From positions 1 through 38,451 of the forward strand of contig JAUCBJ010000710.1 of assembly GCA_032718475.1 (NCBI GenBank): 38,451 nt of DNA, given 5' to 3'. The notes under the pieces were generated by a model. It saw only the letters and a list, made by a program, of their open reading frames with translations. It was not told the origin of the DNA and did no database searches. The position numbers were made by a program, and so were the translations under genes. Within the stretch, counting starts at the first letter, position 1; each line of letters opens with the position of its first letter. This stretch comes from Nemertoderma westbladi. Its lineage: Eukaryota; Xenacoelomorpha; Nemertodermatida; Nemertodermatidae. Positions 9,901 through 21,419 of the stretch are shown here, piece after piece.

Positions 9901-12900
9901 TATTATCTTCGGATGTCGGAAGATTTGATGACTTCGCATATGTTGGCACATATATAATTGCAACACCAGTTGTAATTATACTCAGTTTTCCTCTGATGTA
10001 TTATTACGTGGAATTATCTGGAATTTTTGGGATTTTTATTGTAATCTTGATTATTCCTTTGAGTATGACTCTTGCGAAGATATTCTCCATTCAGCGAAGT
10101 AGAGCTCAATTGTTAACAGACAGACGCATCACACTGCTCAGTGAAATCTTGGGTGGCATAAAAGCTGTGAAAGCCTATGCGTGGGAAGAACTGTTTGTGA
10201 AAGTATTAGAAAATGCCCGGAACAAAGAATTCTCCCGAATATGTAAGATAATCTATAGTTATTCATTCTATAAGTTGTTCAACTTTGTATATATCACTAT
10301 AGTTTTATTTTGCATTTATGTTCTCCACACATCACTTGGCTATCAATTTGATATGATTATGCTTATCAGTTCTACAATTATTCTAGGCATCTTAACTAGT
10401 TCTGTAATTGCTTTTGCTGTTGCACTTCGCGAAATTGGTGAACTGCATGCAGTTACTCAAAGAATTGACAAATTGGTAAGTTTCACTTGTAACCTTAACA
10501 GAGTCGCTGAATGTAACAATGAATCGCAACAATCAAAAAAAGCCCACCTATCTGAAATATATTTGAATGCAACAAATATCTCTACAAGATGGTCAACAAC
10601 CAATGGCAATGTGATACGTGATGTCTCGTTCAAAGCGAATTTTGGTGAGATTGTATATGTAATAGGGTCTTTTGGGTCTGGAAAAACAACTTTACTGCAA
10701 GCTTTGCTAGGTGAAGTACCTTTAGAAACAGGTTATATTAACATGAGTGGGAAACTTGCTTATGTATCACAAACCCCATTCATATTTTCAGGAACAGTAA
10801 GAGAAAACATATTATTGGGACATTATTTTGAAGCAGGGTGGTATGAAGAAGTTATTGATATGTGTTGTTTGACACTGGACTTTTTGCTCTTTACAGAAGG
10901 TGATAATACATTGGTTGGTGAGAAAGGTATGTCATTGTCTGGAGGTCAAAAGGCACGTATTGCTCTAGCAAGAGCCGTTTATTCCAGGGCCAATATATAT
11001 CTCATGGATGATCCCATTGCGGCAGTTGATACCACCATTGCAAAGAAATTGTGTGATGGCTGCATAAGGCATTGCCAATCCAAGGGCATTGTCATTATGA
11101 CAACTCATCTTTTGAAAATGATCCCTCAAAATTCAAAAATTGTGTCTTTCTATGACAATGATGTTTTTTCGACATTAAACCTCAATCAAAAAGATAATTT
11201 GTCTGCATCGAAAAGTGCTGAAAATCATAGTGAGATGGATATGATATTATCCCCTGATGCAAGTTTAAAAATTAATAATAGGGTTGATGCAATGATAGAA
11301 AATGTTTCTGCTGATAATGGTTCATGGAAGGCTTTTCAAATATATATTAAGGCTGGAATAACTATTCCTCGAGGTTTTGCTTTCGTATCAACGATAATCT
11401 TGACATACATTCTTGTCTCATTAACAGACTATTGGTTGGCTACTTTAGCATTGAAATCATCACTTAAAGGTTCACCATCATATCAAAATCAAAACAATAA
11501 TGTATCTGATCAAAATATTATTATTCAATTTATTAGTGGCAGTAAATGGAGTAATATTGTACTTGTGTATATTGCACTTGTTCTAACCTATTTGATATGC
11601 TATACACTTAACTTGTTTGCCAACTATACAATTCTATTGGCTTCATCTCAGAATTTACACTGCCGAATTTTGAAGCGTGTGTTGAGTGCACCAATGAAAT
11701 TTTTTGAAGAAAATCCTGTAGGTGGAATATTGAACAGATTTTCTAAAGATTTAGGAATAATGGATAACCTTCTCCCTGATTTATCTGCTGATGTTATAAA
11801 TTCCCTTTGTCGAGCATTACTTGTGCTGATATTTTCTGGAATGGCAAATCCTTGGACTTTACTAGTTGGCTTACCAATTCTAGCAATTGTTATCTGGCTT
11901 CGTATTTATACAGTAAGAAGCTTGAAACAAGTTAAATTCTTGGAAGGAATGTTAAGAAATCCAGTTTATCAGCATACATCAGATACCATCGAGGGGAGGG
12001 TGGTTATTAGAGCTTTTAATGTTCAGGATGTTTATACCAAACGTTTCTTTGAGCATTTAGATAATCATACAGAAGCATGGTTCATGATTAATGCCTTGTA
12101 TAGCTTTCTGACTTTGTGTGTAACCATTATTTATACAATATTTACTATATTCGTATTAGTGGTATCATTGTATATGGACGAATTTGTATCAAGACAAGTG
12201 TTATGTGTATCAATTATGTACATTTTTTCATTGACAAATTATCTACGATTCTTATTGAAAGCTGCAGCTATAGTTGAAATAAATTTTACATCAGTTGAAA
12301 GATTTCTGCAATACTCTGAATTGGAGCAGGAAGATGCCCGTCATCATGCTGAAATGGAACTGCCAATGTATTGGCCGAATTCTGGTGTTGTTTCTTTTAA
12401 AAATGTAAAGCTTTCTTATGGAGGAAACGAGGTTTTGCATGGAATCAACTTTGTAACCAAACCTTTTGAGAAGATTGGAATAGTTGGCCGAACTGGGGCT
12501 GGAAAATCGTCACTGTTTTCTGTTTTACTCCGCCTTGTTGAATCACAAGGAAGTATCTGTATAGATGATGTCGACATAACCAAAATAGGATTACAAGATT
12601 TACGAAGGTCTGTTGCAGTTATTCCGCAAGATCCTGTTCTGTTTGAAGGAACTTTAGGCTACAATTTAGACCCTTTTAATGAGTACACCAGAGACGCCGT
12701 CAGAGCTGCATTGGATAATGTTCAACTAAAACTACCATTAGAGGCAAAGGTAAATGGTAAATCAGGTTATGGATCAATAACAAACCCTTATGATGAAACA
12801 ATCAATATCTTAGAATTTGAAGTTGAAAGTCGTGGTGATAATTTGAGTGTTGGGGAGAAGCAATTAGTTTGTTTGGCTAGAGCGATGCTAAGAGACAATC

Positions 12901-13151
12901 GTGTTATTCTAATTGATGAAGCAACCTCGTCAATTGATCAGTTTACAGAAGAACTTATTCAAAAAGCTATCACTGAGAATTTAATCAACTCAACTGTATT
13001 AACAATAGCCCATCGTATTAATACTATCCTAAACAGTGATAGAGTATTAGTTATGAATGAAGGAGATATTGCGGAGTTTAATGATCCAAAAATTTTACTA
13101 AATGATCCAAACAGCTTGTTATATTCATTTTCGAATACAAATACAAAATAA
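6905..13151 (+). CDS. ABCC4-like (short MRP) ABC transporter, two exons
   Basis: Plasma-membrane ATP-driven exporter of organic anions by family. Join of 6905-7111 and 9513-13151, about 1281 aa, close to usual ABCC4 length. Exon 1 ends CAAG/GTAGGT and exon 2 follows TTTTACAG, both phase 0. The start ATG has G at -3 and +4, and exon 1 has the family NPL and FYSPLPE motifs. No TMD0. TMD1 has the hallmark IKAVKAYAWEELF. NBD1: Walker A GSFGSGKTT (about 454-462), signature LSGGQKARIALARA, Walker B YLMDDP with D instead of catalytic E, as usual in ABCC, and H in MTTH. TMD2: SAPMKFFEENPVGGILNRFS. NBD2: Walker A GRTGAGKSS (about 1061-1069), signature LSVGEKQL with E where Q is usual, Walker B ILIDEATSSID, H in IAHR. 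A 57-nt stretch in NBD2 may be a retained mini-intron. The stop TAA overlaps an AATAAA. The second exon is unusually long for this family, so retroposition is possible. Confidence 0.93.
7640..8150 (+). pseudogene. LINE RT fragment inside the ABCC intron
   Basis: Successive frames give LPSYLSKYKIISQSQFGFRS, KRTTSHALLSVLEYIHK, a decayed motif A (IDLYKAF-like, with a stop), NLPEISKLSPTLFADDTTLL with RT motif C FADD, and a degraded motif B region just before. Order and wording fit a CR1/jockey-like RT. Several stops and a duplicated GTTAAAGGTTAAA near 7932 show it is dead. Confidence 0.75.
8175..8612 (-). mobile_element. tRNA-derived SINE
   Basis: Read on the minus strand from 8612, the head has an RNA polymerase III A box TAGCCTAGTTG (8605-8595) and a B box GGTTTGAGCCC (8561-8551). 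They start 44 nt apart, the spacing in a tRNA. The A box fits TRGYNNARNNG and the B box differs from GGTTCGANTCC by few bases. A body of about 370 bp follows. The acceptor stem does not look preserved, so this is a SINE head and not a tRNA gene. I do not recognise the body family. Confidence 0.75.
8613..8964 (-). CDS. unrecognised ORF in ABCC intron, opposite strand
   Basis: An ATG-initiated ORF of about 117 codons outside the SINE; the reading frame runs on into the SINE before stopping. The N-terminus (VLSCLLIFPTFLFVIVDGI) looks like a signal peptide or membrane segment. It is followed by a region with spaced cysteines and CSVEFPGHSTWLHCLLC. Composition is more protein-like than nearby shadow frames. 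It could be a terminal exon, a small gene disrupted by the SINE, or a pseudogene. I do not recognise the family, and no intron border is evident. Confidence 0.28.
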
Positions 13152-14080
13152 ACATCTAAAAACGGTGTAGAAAAATGATAGAGATCTGAACCAACGCATT
13201 GTTTTAATTGATACACCATATTGAAGTGTTGTCTGCAACAAGGTATCCGGTGCCGGTCTGCGGGGGTCTGACCTTCCTGATCGGTACTGATCCCTTGCCT
13301 CTGAGCTCCAACATATCCTTCTGGTGCTTTGGTGGTAGGCCCGATGATATTTGTGTGGTGGCGGAATTAACTTTGTTATTTTTGGTGCACATCTTTTTAA
13401 TTTATGATTTAAGATTATTATATTATATTTGCTACGCCATTCATTGTCTATTAATGATTTAGTTTACTGTATAACTTATTCTAACAATACTGATGGCTTA
13501 TTTAGTACCGTAATTATGAAATTTAATATCGCAATGATTGTTTTTTTTATGCATATTACAAAACAGTTTACTTTATTATTAAGCTATTGTATGTAGGCCT
13601 TCACCTCGCGTCAGACAAAGGTGTTAATATAAACAATGGTAAATTTATATATTCAGTAGATAAATGGGGCTCTATAGTAATAATAATAATAATACTGATG
13701 AACTATTTTATTTAGTATTGCCGGATGCCATTGTCTTTATGTACCAGTAATTGAACAACAAATTATACATGATTATATATAATATAATATGAAATATAAC
13801 AGTATGGGAAAACGTGTTATGAAATCGAAACACAACCATATTTTTAACAATTTAAATATTTTTGCCCTGGTTCTACCCCCTTTTCGGAGACTAAAATGTA
13901 ATATATTTTCTTATAGCATATAGCTTAGTTTTTGTGTATTTACTAACGGTTACCTTTAGTGCATTGCGATGAGGTTTAGGTTAGGGGTGTGATAAACACC
14001 TGTGTTGTGCATGTTATCATTTTCGTTTTTATTTAGATGTGTTGTGCTCTTATTTTGTTTATGTTTAATGAATTGGTATG
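13152..14080. other. region downstream of ABCC gene, no gene seen
   Basis: Holds the likely 3' UTR start. A GC-richer stretch at 13230-13370 is open on both strands (62-84 codons), but I recognise no family. A (TAA)n run of about 18 bp lies near 13678. Otherwise AT-rich. Confidence 0.5.
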
Positions 14081-14774
14081 AAAAAGGTATTTGGGATTTG
14101 GGAAAAAGGTATTTGGGATTTGGGAAAAAGGTATTTGGGATTTGGGAATAAGGTATTTGGGATTTGGGAAAAAGGTATTTGGGATTTGTGAATAAGGTAT
14201 TTGGGATTTGGGAATAAGGTATTTGGGATTTGGGAAAAAGGTATTTGGTATTTGGGAAAAAGGTATTTGGGATTTGGGAATAAGGTATTTGGGATTTGGG
14301 AATAAGGTATTTGGGAATAAGGTATTTGGTAATAAGGTATTTTGGACTTGGGAATAAGGTATTTGGGAATAAGGTATTTGGGATTTGGGATTTGGAAATA
14401 AGGTATTTGGGAATAAGGTATTTGGGATTTGGGAATAAGTTTTTTAGGATTTGGGATTAAGGTATTTGGGATTTGGGAAAAAGGTATTTGGTATTTGGGA
14501 AAAAGGTATTTGGGATTTGGGAATAAGGTATTTGGGATTTGGGAATAAGGTATTTGGGATTTGGGAATAAGGTATTTGGGATTTGGGAATAAGGTATTTG
14601 AGATTTGGGAATAAGGTATTTGGGATTTGGGAATAAGGTATTTGGGATTTGGGAATACGGTATTTGGGATTTGGGAATAAGGTATTTGGGATTTGGGAAT
14701 AAGGTATTTGAGATTTGGGAATAAGGTATTTGGGATTAAAGTATTTGGGATTTGGGAATAAGGTATTTGGGATT
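14081..14774. repeat. 22-bp tandem array, about 31 units
   Basis: Units are AAGGTATTTGGGATTTGGGA plus AT, repeated head to tail for nearly 700 bp. Variants swap AAT for AAA before AAGG, and some units are shortened to 12 bp or so (GGTATTTGGGAATAA). One strand carries regularly spaced GG and GGG tracts. There are no unique spacers, so this is a minisatellite. Confidence 0.96.
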
Positions 14775-16485
14775 GTTTATTAAACCGTGCTTAGCACGAT
14801 TAAGTGGAGCTCTAACAATTCCCCCTAGCGGTTGACAAAGGAACTGTAAAAGTCTGTCTGTGTGTAGAATTTCTAATTTTGCAATTCACGTAGGTTATAT
14901 TGCAGCACCAAAATTACAAGTAGTGCACAATTTTCACAAAATTTGGAAGTTTTAATCTATATTTTGAAGTATTTTTAAATATTGCAACCCCACTTCAAAT
15001 ATTGAATTTTGAGCCAGATATGATGCCATAACAGGCTGGCTTCCTTTGGTTGAAACTCAAGGCATTCCTTATTTTTCCGTTACTATTAGTGCTATATGGT
15101 AGCCCATCATGGCTGTCACACAAATTCATATAGAAATATTTTTTTCTTCTCCGTAGCCCATGACTGCCACTTGTTTGCAAAATAGGTGAAGTGACCCATG
15201 GCTGCCATTTCTTAATGGGAGAAAGGGGGGACAACTGGACGCAAATTCCAACTTGGCGAATAAATATCCCGCCTCAAATGTTCAATTCCCAATTTAGGGA
15301 AAGGAGCAGGTTACAGTGGTACGTTATTTTAATCAAAACAATAAACTAAACACAATAGAACAGCAGGGCTCCCACTGGTGCTCAAAGAAAATAAAAACAC
15401 AGAGAGGTCAAAATAACGCAGCGTATTTTAAGAGAGAGATGGTGGGGGGTGGTGTTCGGGCCCCGTATTTTGAAAATTTTCAAATTTTTTATGATCATAT
15501 CCTGTGTCACATATTTTCAATTGTTTAAGGCCATTTCATTAGAAAGGCTCCCAAAGATAAAGAAATATATAAATAAAATTGCTAAAAAACGTTTTATTAG
15601 GTATATTTTGGAATGATGAAAAATTTCGTTCAATTACAATCATTTTTGACAAAGTTTAAAGTTATTGTCGAAAGATGAAAGATCCTATTATCTGTATTTT
15701 TCCTTCAACTCTAAACCCATTTATCTCAGAATCTATTTCTAATTCTTGAACAATTCTGACTGAAATCAGTTGAAATTTGGAACGGAGAGGATCTAGGGCT
15801 GTCGAGTAATTTTAGTTAAAAATGCATTGAAGCCATTTTAGAGTGAAAGGGCCCGAAACAGCGCTTTTTGAGCATTCTTGTGTATAAATTGGCCGAATCT
15901 CAATTTCAGCCAACAGTGCTTGATGGCACTGGGTGTATAACAATGATTTGAACTGATTCATCAAAAATTTAACACTGAATAAAACATATATTGAAAATAT
16001 ATGTTCGTATATATATGTGTATTCGTATATATATATTTGTATATATATATAATATATGTTCGATAAGGTACAGTATTTTGTATAGCCTTTGCTTTGGGAC
16101 AATAAATAATTACAAACGTTATTAGTAACTACTGTAAATTAAATTTTAGTTACTCCTCCTCACTAAGCACCATAATAAAAGCGAAATATTACATTATTCA
16201 GCAAATGCATTGTTATAGGTTGAGGGGAGGGGGTAGTTGTGCATCGATTCGACACCTGTAAGGCCTAGTTTTTTTGAAATTGTAATGTTTTTAATTATAA
16301 AATTAAATAAATCCTGGTTTTCTAATAATTTGGAGTGAGAGAGGTGGGGTGGGTTGGGTGTGTACAAATCCAAGGTCTCTTCTTAAAGTAAATTCTCAAA
16401 CGGAATTATTTTTGAGAGTAATCATCTGTTATTTGAATCCAATTCCCCTGGAGAGGGATAAATATTTATTGCGTCCAGTCCCCCA
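14775..16485. other. intergenic, no gene seen
   Basis: AT-rich sequence with short chance ORFs. A TATATATATGTGTATTCG microsatellite cluster lies at about 15995-16055. No RNA gene or coding region supported. Confidence 0.55.
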
Positions 16486-16491
16486 CCCCCC

Positions 16492-16530
<39 letters not shown>

Positions 16531-16540
16531 ACCCCCAAGA
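16481..16540. repeat. C-rich tract with 38 consecutive C
   Basis: CCCCACCCCCCACCC followed by C at every position from 16493 to 16530, then ACCCCC. The apparent polyproline reading frame is produced by the tract. Confidence 0.95.
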
Positions 16541-18427
16541 CCTTGCCACTCTCTCTGTATAAATACAGTATAATGCATATAAATACATATCTCAAATAAT
16601 AATTATGTCACGTCATCCCTCAATGAAAAAAAATTTTGAACTTCCTCACCATAACTCGAAATTTCATTTCATCGAGGGGAATGGACGACCCCCGCCTGAA
16701 GTCCAAGGTTTCGGTTGTAAATATCAAAATTATGCATTAATCAATTAAATGTTAATTATTAAATAATAAATGCCATCTCGAGATGCCTGCCCATTATCCC
16801 CCAAATGATTATTTAACATTGAGACGAGATAGTACATAATTCACCGAGATGGGATTTTTTGCATTAAGTTCCCCCTGTCTCTATTAAATTAATAGAACTG
16901 CTGTACAGGAATACACCTAGTCACCATCAAGTCACCCATCTACAAAATGAAACAATATCTGGCGTCATCAGTTAATTAAATTTATAATTACTAACTACAG
17001 TATAGTGTAGGTACTAATAAAAAGTTGTACTATAGTATAACAGCGATAGAGCGGGTGGGTTGAGGGGGGTGGTGTTCGTTAGTCCGTAAAGTTGGATATT
17101 TTATAAGTTTTTACTGTAGCAGTGTTAGAGCGAGGGAGAGGTTCACCTCTCCATTGAATCATAGACTTACCTTTTGGTGTTTGAAATACCTGATGCAATG
17201 TTATCGGTGGGTCTGTAACTTATTGCAGCAAATACAGTAAGTATTGAGAGTTGCTATGCAGCCATTCTGAAATAGAAACATAATTCGTTTGTTATCCAAG
17301 TTCAGTAGGTCTAATTATAATTAATAAATTATTGACACACGTTAAAGTTGCTATACATTATGAGTTAGTGGATTGATTTTACTCAAATTACGTGAACACT
17401 GCACTTTTGAACATCTTTTCTACATCGATAACTCTTTCGAGAAGCAATACTGCCACCATCCTGAAATAAAAACATAATTCAATGCTATTTGTTTAACAAA
17501 AAATAGTATTTATTTACCAAATGGAGTGAGCAGTGAGGATAAGTGACTTTTCTACTTCGATGCTATTTCAACAAATGTATGGTATTCAATCAAATTTAAG
17601 AAATTGCAGCAAAATATTTTATTTTACTTTTTTTCACCGGGAAAAAAAATCGATAAAATCCTATGGGTCTAATTTCCCCGAGGGAAAAGTGATCCTTTTT
17701 CTTGATTTTGAGGTATATTCGAGCGAAAAAGTAACAATGTAAAAATAAAACTTGTGGTTCGATAACATTTTACAGTATATTAGAAGATCGATTATTTGCT
17801 TTGCAAATATAAAATGCTTTTTTTTCTTTATTGGGAAAGAAGTAAAACTTTTTCTTTATTCTCGTGTTTTATATAGGATATCGACATAAATAGTAATAGT
17901 AAATACAAGTAAATACAGTAGCAAAAAGTTTCAATCAATCAATCAATTGAGCTTATAGATGAGCTCGTATATATGTTTCTTTATAACATATAATATCACG
18001 AGTACAGTATACAGTAGGCCTATCATTAAATTATCGTATGAACAATTATTTGCAATTTGTGAGTGTGTAGCCTATATGTGTATTTATTTAATTAGCCAAA
18101 GAAAGCAGTAGCATAGCTACAGTAGTGTTGCTTTTTTTGGTCTAAAAGAAAAAAAAATCATGGCATTCTAGTTTGATACCATCCAAAAGATAAACTCCGG
18201 TATAATTAGTTTATTTCAGTCAGGTTGTTTTAACAATCGAGGTTACCGCAAGTGATAATTTGTGCAAACGATGATGACTTTATCACTTTATTCCCATTCC
18301 CAAGTAATGTCAAGTCGGATGAGATGACAAGCCAAAGTGATGTCAAGTGAAGATATGATAAGCCAGCAATAAGTGATGTCAAGTGATTTATGGGTGCATT
18401 GTTTTTTTCAGTATAATTTAGTTTTAA
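16541..18427. other. intergenic, no gene seen
   Basis: AT-rich DNA with small scattered ORFs that lack recognisable motifs, and a (TCAA)n run near 17932-17948. TAGGCCTAT occurs near 18017. Confidence 0.5.
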
Positions 18428-18566
18428 GGGGTACGTTTTAACTACAAAAACGTACCCTGGCCTCAGTGAAAACGTACCCAATATCTGGGTACGTTATTGT
18501 TCGGGTACGTTTTAACCTGGGTACGTTTTAACCTGGGTACGTTTTAACCAGGGTACGTTTTAACCT
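18428..18566. repeat. 16-bp GGGTACGTTTTAACCT array with inverted copies
   Basis: Four tandem copies of GGGTACGTTTTAACCT start at 18503, 18519, 18535 and 18551. Just upstream are looser copies, some inverted (AAAACGTACCC near 18450 and 18470). The GGGTACG core is shared with the 15-bp array at 1565-1787. Confidence 0.9.
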
Positions 18567-18706
18567 GTAACCGACTGACTACTGCAGTCGGGGAGAAGTT
18601 CAAATTTAAACTGAGTTGGAATTTAAAACTGTTTTTTTGTAATTCTACTTTTAAGTTCAGCAGTTCTGAAGTTATATTACGTTATTAGTTACTGGAAGGA
18701 AAGTAT

Positions 18707-19566
18707 TATGGGGCGCCGTTTGGGCCAAAAATAAAAAAAACATATTATATTAAAAAGTTATAATGGTATGTTTTTTATCTTGCCGTTTGGGCCAAAAGTT
18801 GTAATGGTATGTTTTTTTATCTTGCCGTTTGGGCCAAAAATAGCTGAGAGGGAAATTTGAATTATCACTTTCTATATACTGTATTTAGCAATTGCAATTA
18901 TCATCATACCTGTGAGCCTGTCTGCCTATACATGATTGTGGATTGTATTTACACACGGTGTACCGTATCGCTGTAGGAGTGGACTTTAGGCTTACCTCCC
19001 GCTGTATGGCTGTATGGGCCTTGGCCTACCAGTACTCATATACTGTCACTGGGTAATGCGTTAGGCTGTTAGGTACAAATCAGTATACTTTAGGCCCTGT
19101 AGCATTACACCTTGTGCTTGTGATAGGCCTACATCTTGTGGTCCACAATACTGCAATACTGAGGCATTAATGTCAGAATGTCATTTTTACCTAACAGCCT
19201 AACGCTACATTACAGCATTACCCAGTGACAGTATATGAGTACCGGTAGGCCAAGGCCCATACAGCGGGAGGTAAGCAAAGTCCACTCCTACAGCGATACG
19301 GTACCGTGCTGCCTTGTGTAAATACAATCCACAATCATGTATAGGCAGACAGGCTCACAGGTATGATGATAATTGCAATTGCTATAAATACAGTATATAG
19401 AAAGTGATAATTCAAATTTCCCTCTCAGCTATTTTTGGCCCAAACGGCAAGATAAAAAAACATACCATTACAACTTTTGGCCCAAACGGCAAGATAAAAA
19501 AACATACCATTATAACTTTTTAATATAATATGTTTTTTTTATTTTTGGCCCAAACGGCGCCCCATA
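18707..19566. mobile_element. foldback transposon, ~370-bp arms, 6-bp TSD
   Basis: An 860-bp element made of two near-identical inverted arms (18707 to about 19079, and about 19186 to 19566) around a ~105-bp centre. Ends are TATGGGGCGCCG and its complement. Both sides are flanked by AAGTAT (18701-18706 and 19567-19572), a perfect 6-bp target duplication. Each arm has two internal copies of TATCTTGCCGTTTGGGCC. Arms differ by a few small indels, for example GTATGGCTGTATGGG against GTATGGG. There is no ORF, so it would need a transposase in trans. Superfamily unknown to me. Confidence 0.93.
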
Positions 19567-19572
19567 AAGTAT

Positions 19573-19859
19573 CTACCCAAATATCGAACTTTATGAACGC
19601 GTCGCAGCGCTGCTGTTAGAATCAAGTCTAACTGTCTAACCCAGTTACAACACGAGCCTACCCGTGGCTCGAGTAATCTAGATTTGGTTTTCACTAGCGA
19701 TGAACTATTTGTCGCAAACGTGCGCACATTCGAACCGTTTTCCATCAGTGACCACGCTGGAGTTTCGTTCAACATTCTGGCCCCAGCCCACAATCAGAGT
19801 CATGACAAACCGGTTGGCTACTTCGACTTCAATAAGGGTGATTACGATGTACGGAACAC
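19573..19859 (+). pseudogene. LINE-A endonuclease C-terminal part
   Basis: APE-type endonuclease remnant. The frame gives HEPTRGSSNLDLVFTSDEL and then FEPFSISDHAGVSFNI, with the catalytic SDH motif in its usual place near the end of the domain, then GYFDFNKGDYDVRN. Upstream, LYERVAALLLESSLT is joined by a one-base shift. The frame is cut after codon AAC (19855-19857) by the element at 19860 and resumes at 20877. A foldback element sits immediately upstream, so the 5' part of LINE-A is not seen. Confidence 0.75.
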
Positions 19860-20876
19860 CCCTGCTAACCAGACACGTTACACGCTATTATACCAAACGT
19901 TTGTTTATATGCTTGAATCATGTTGACATGTTTTTTTTCTAAACTTGTTTTAATCAACATGTTATTTTAACATCTAAATAACATAATATTCAATCATGTT
20001 ATAATCAAACATTTGTTGATCACGTTTTTATGATACCTAAATGTAACATGTTTTATCATGTAATTATTTAACATTTGTTTTACACGTTATTGTGTAACAT
20101 AAATCATACATGTTTATTCCAGCTGTTTGTTAAATGCTACTTTGTCGTGTTGAACAAACGTCCTGCACATCATTGCCAATCTGTCTTAAGGCTGTTTGAA
20201 TAAACCGCCTAAAATTTACCGCCAAATTCGTTTATAGGCCTATAAATCAGTAAATCATGCAGCAGTCTGGCAGTGCATGCAGTACTGCAGTACATCAGTC
20301 AGTCAGTAGACACTCCACTGCCTGCCCCAGCCTACCAGCACCCACTCAGCCACATTCTGAGAGCTTGACAGTAGTGCTGCAGTGTAGGCCAGCTGTTTAC
20401 TGGTTTAAGTGCTGCAATAGGGTTGACCATACCAGCATACTGTACTGGCTACTACTACCTTGTGCTTAATAATATTCATGTTTTACACATAAATTATCTT
20501 AATTCGAACAATTGCATACCATGAGAACAATCCGGTGGTCGAATCAATGGATGACCAAATTAGTGTAGAGAATAACGATTTACAACGTTTAAAACAAACG
20601 TTTTCTTTGCATTAAAAAAACGTATATTTCCAAGCAATGCTACACATGCTAGACACACGTTTAATTCAAACGTCATAAAGAACCGGCGATTGGGTAACGT
20701 TTGTTTCATGCTATTTACACGTTTACTTCTAAACGTTTATTACATGCCACCCGCTTGGACAAAATAACATGAAAATGATCTATTTCTGGACGTGTCGCAA
20801 ACGTTTTTTCAAACGTTTGCCATGTTCAATAAAAATGTGATATAAACGTTAAAATAACATGCAATTGTTATCAGGG
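19860..20876. mobile_element. 1017-bp TIR element rich in AAACGTTT, inserted in LINE-A
   Basis: The termini CCCTGCTAAC (19860) and GTTATCAGGG (20876) are inverted with one mismatch, flanked by AC on both sides (19858-19859, 20877-20878). Removing the element and one AC rejoins LINE-A codons as AAC ACT AAC TGG, in frame with both halves, which supports these exact borders. Subterminal zones on both sides are packed with AAACGTTT, ACGTTTGTTT and AACATGTTA motifs in both orientations, like transposase binding clusters. There is no long ORF. Superfamily unclear. Confidence 0.82.
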
Positions 20877-21419
20877 ACTAACTGGAATGACCGGTTTCAG
20901 TTTTGTAATACAGTTAATGACTATTACTTAAATTTTAGTGATAAGGGATTAACCTGTTTGTACCGTTCAGAACACCAAAAAATACTAGTAAAAAAAGTTA
21001 TCCAATTTATGTAAAACGTCTACAACGTGTCAAAAAGCTGCTGTGGAGACACCGCCACACAGCATCTGGTATGCGAGAATATAAGAATGCGGCGCAAGCC
21101 GCCTCTAAAGCGGCCTACCGGGCAACCTGCGAGAAAGAAACCAATATATTGAATTCTGGTGACAGAATCACATATTTAAGTACCTAAACTCGAAACGCAA
21201 AAACTTATCTGGTGTTGGTCCGTTGAATTACAAGGCAGCAAGGGCGACACGATTGTAGACAATAAAATTAAAGCCAAAATTCAAAGTGAAGTTCTCTCCG
21301 AAAACTTCACTGAAGATAATAACTCGGTTCCAATCTTTACACGTAAAGTTGGTAACAATGTTAATTTGTCTAGTGTTGGTTTCAGCCCAGTTAATGTTTT
21401 AGTTATGCTAAATAAGCTT
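20877..21419 (+). pseudogene. LINE-A endonuclease-RT linker
   Basis: Continues the LINE-A protein: NWNDRFQFCNTVNDYY, then after a frameshift KKSYPIYVKRLQRVKKLLWR, KNAAQAASKAAYRATCEKET, ILNSGDR, LNSKRKNLSGVGPL, and FSPVNVLVMLNKL. This is the basic linker between endonuclease and RT in CR1-like ORF2 proteins. Several frameshifts and stops. The copy breaks off just where the GPDGIP motif of the RT would be expected. Confidence 0.72.

Noticed and set aside
12750-12813. 64-nt intron using the first GTAAAT
   Set aside because: Length is not a multiple of three and would break the ABCC frame; the second GTAAAT (12757) keeps it.
13208-13462. 84-codon ORF downstream of the ABCC gene
   Set aside because: Both strands are open over a GC-richer patch and neither reading shows a known motif.
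14081-14774. CRISPR-like regular repeat
   Set aside because: Head-to-tail units without unique spacers in a eukaryotic setting.
16349-16573. ORF with a long polyproline run
   Set aside because: Produced by the C38 tract; no other protein-like content.
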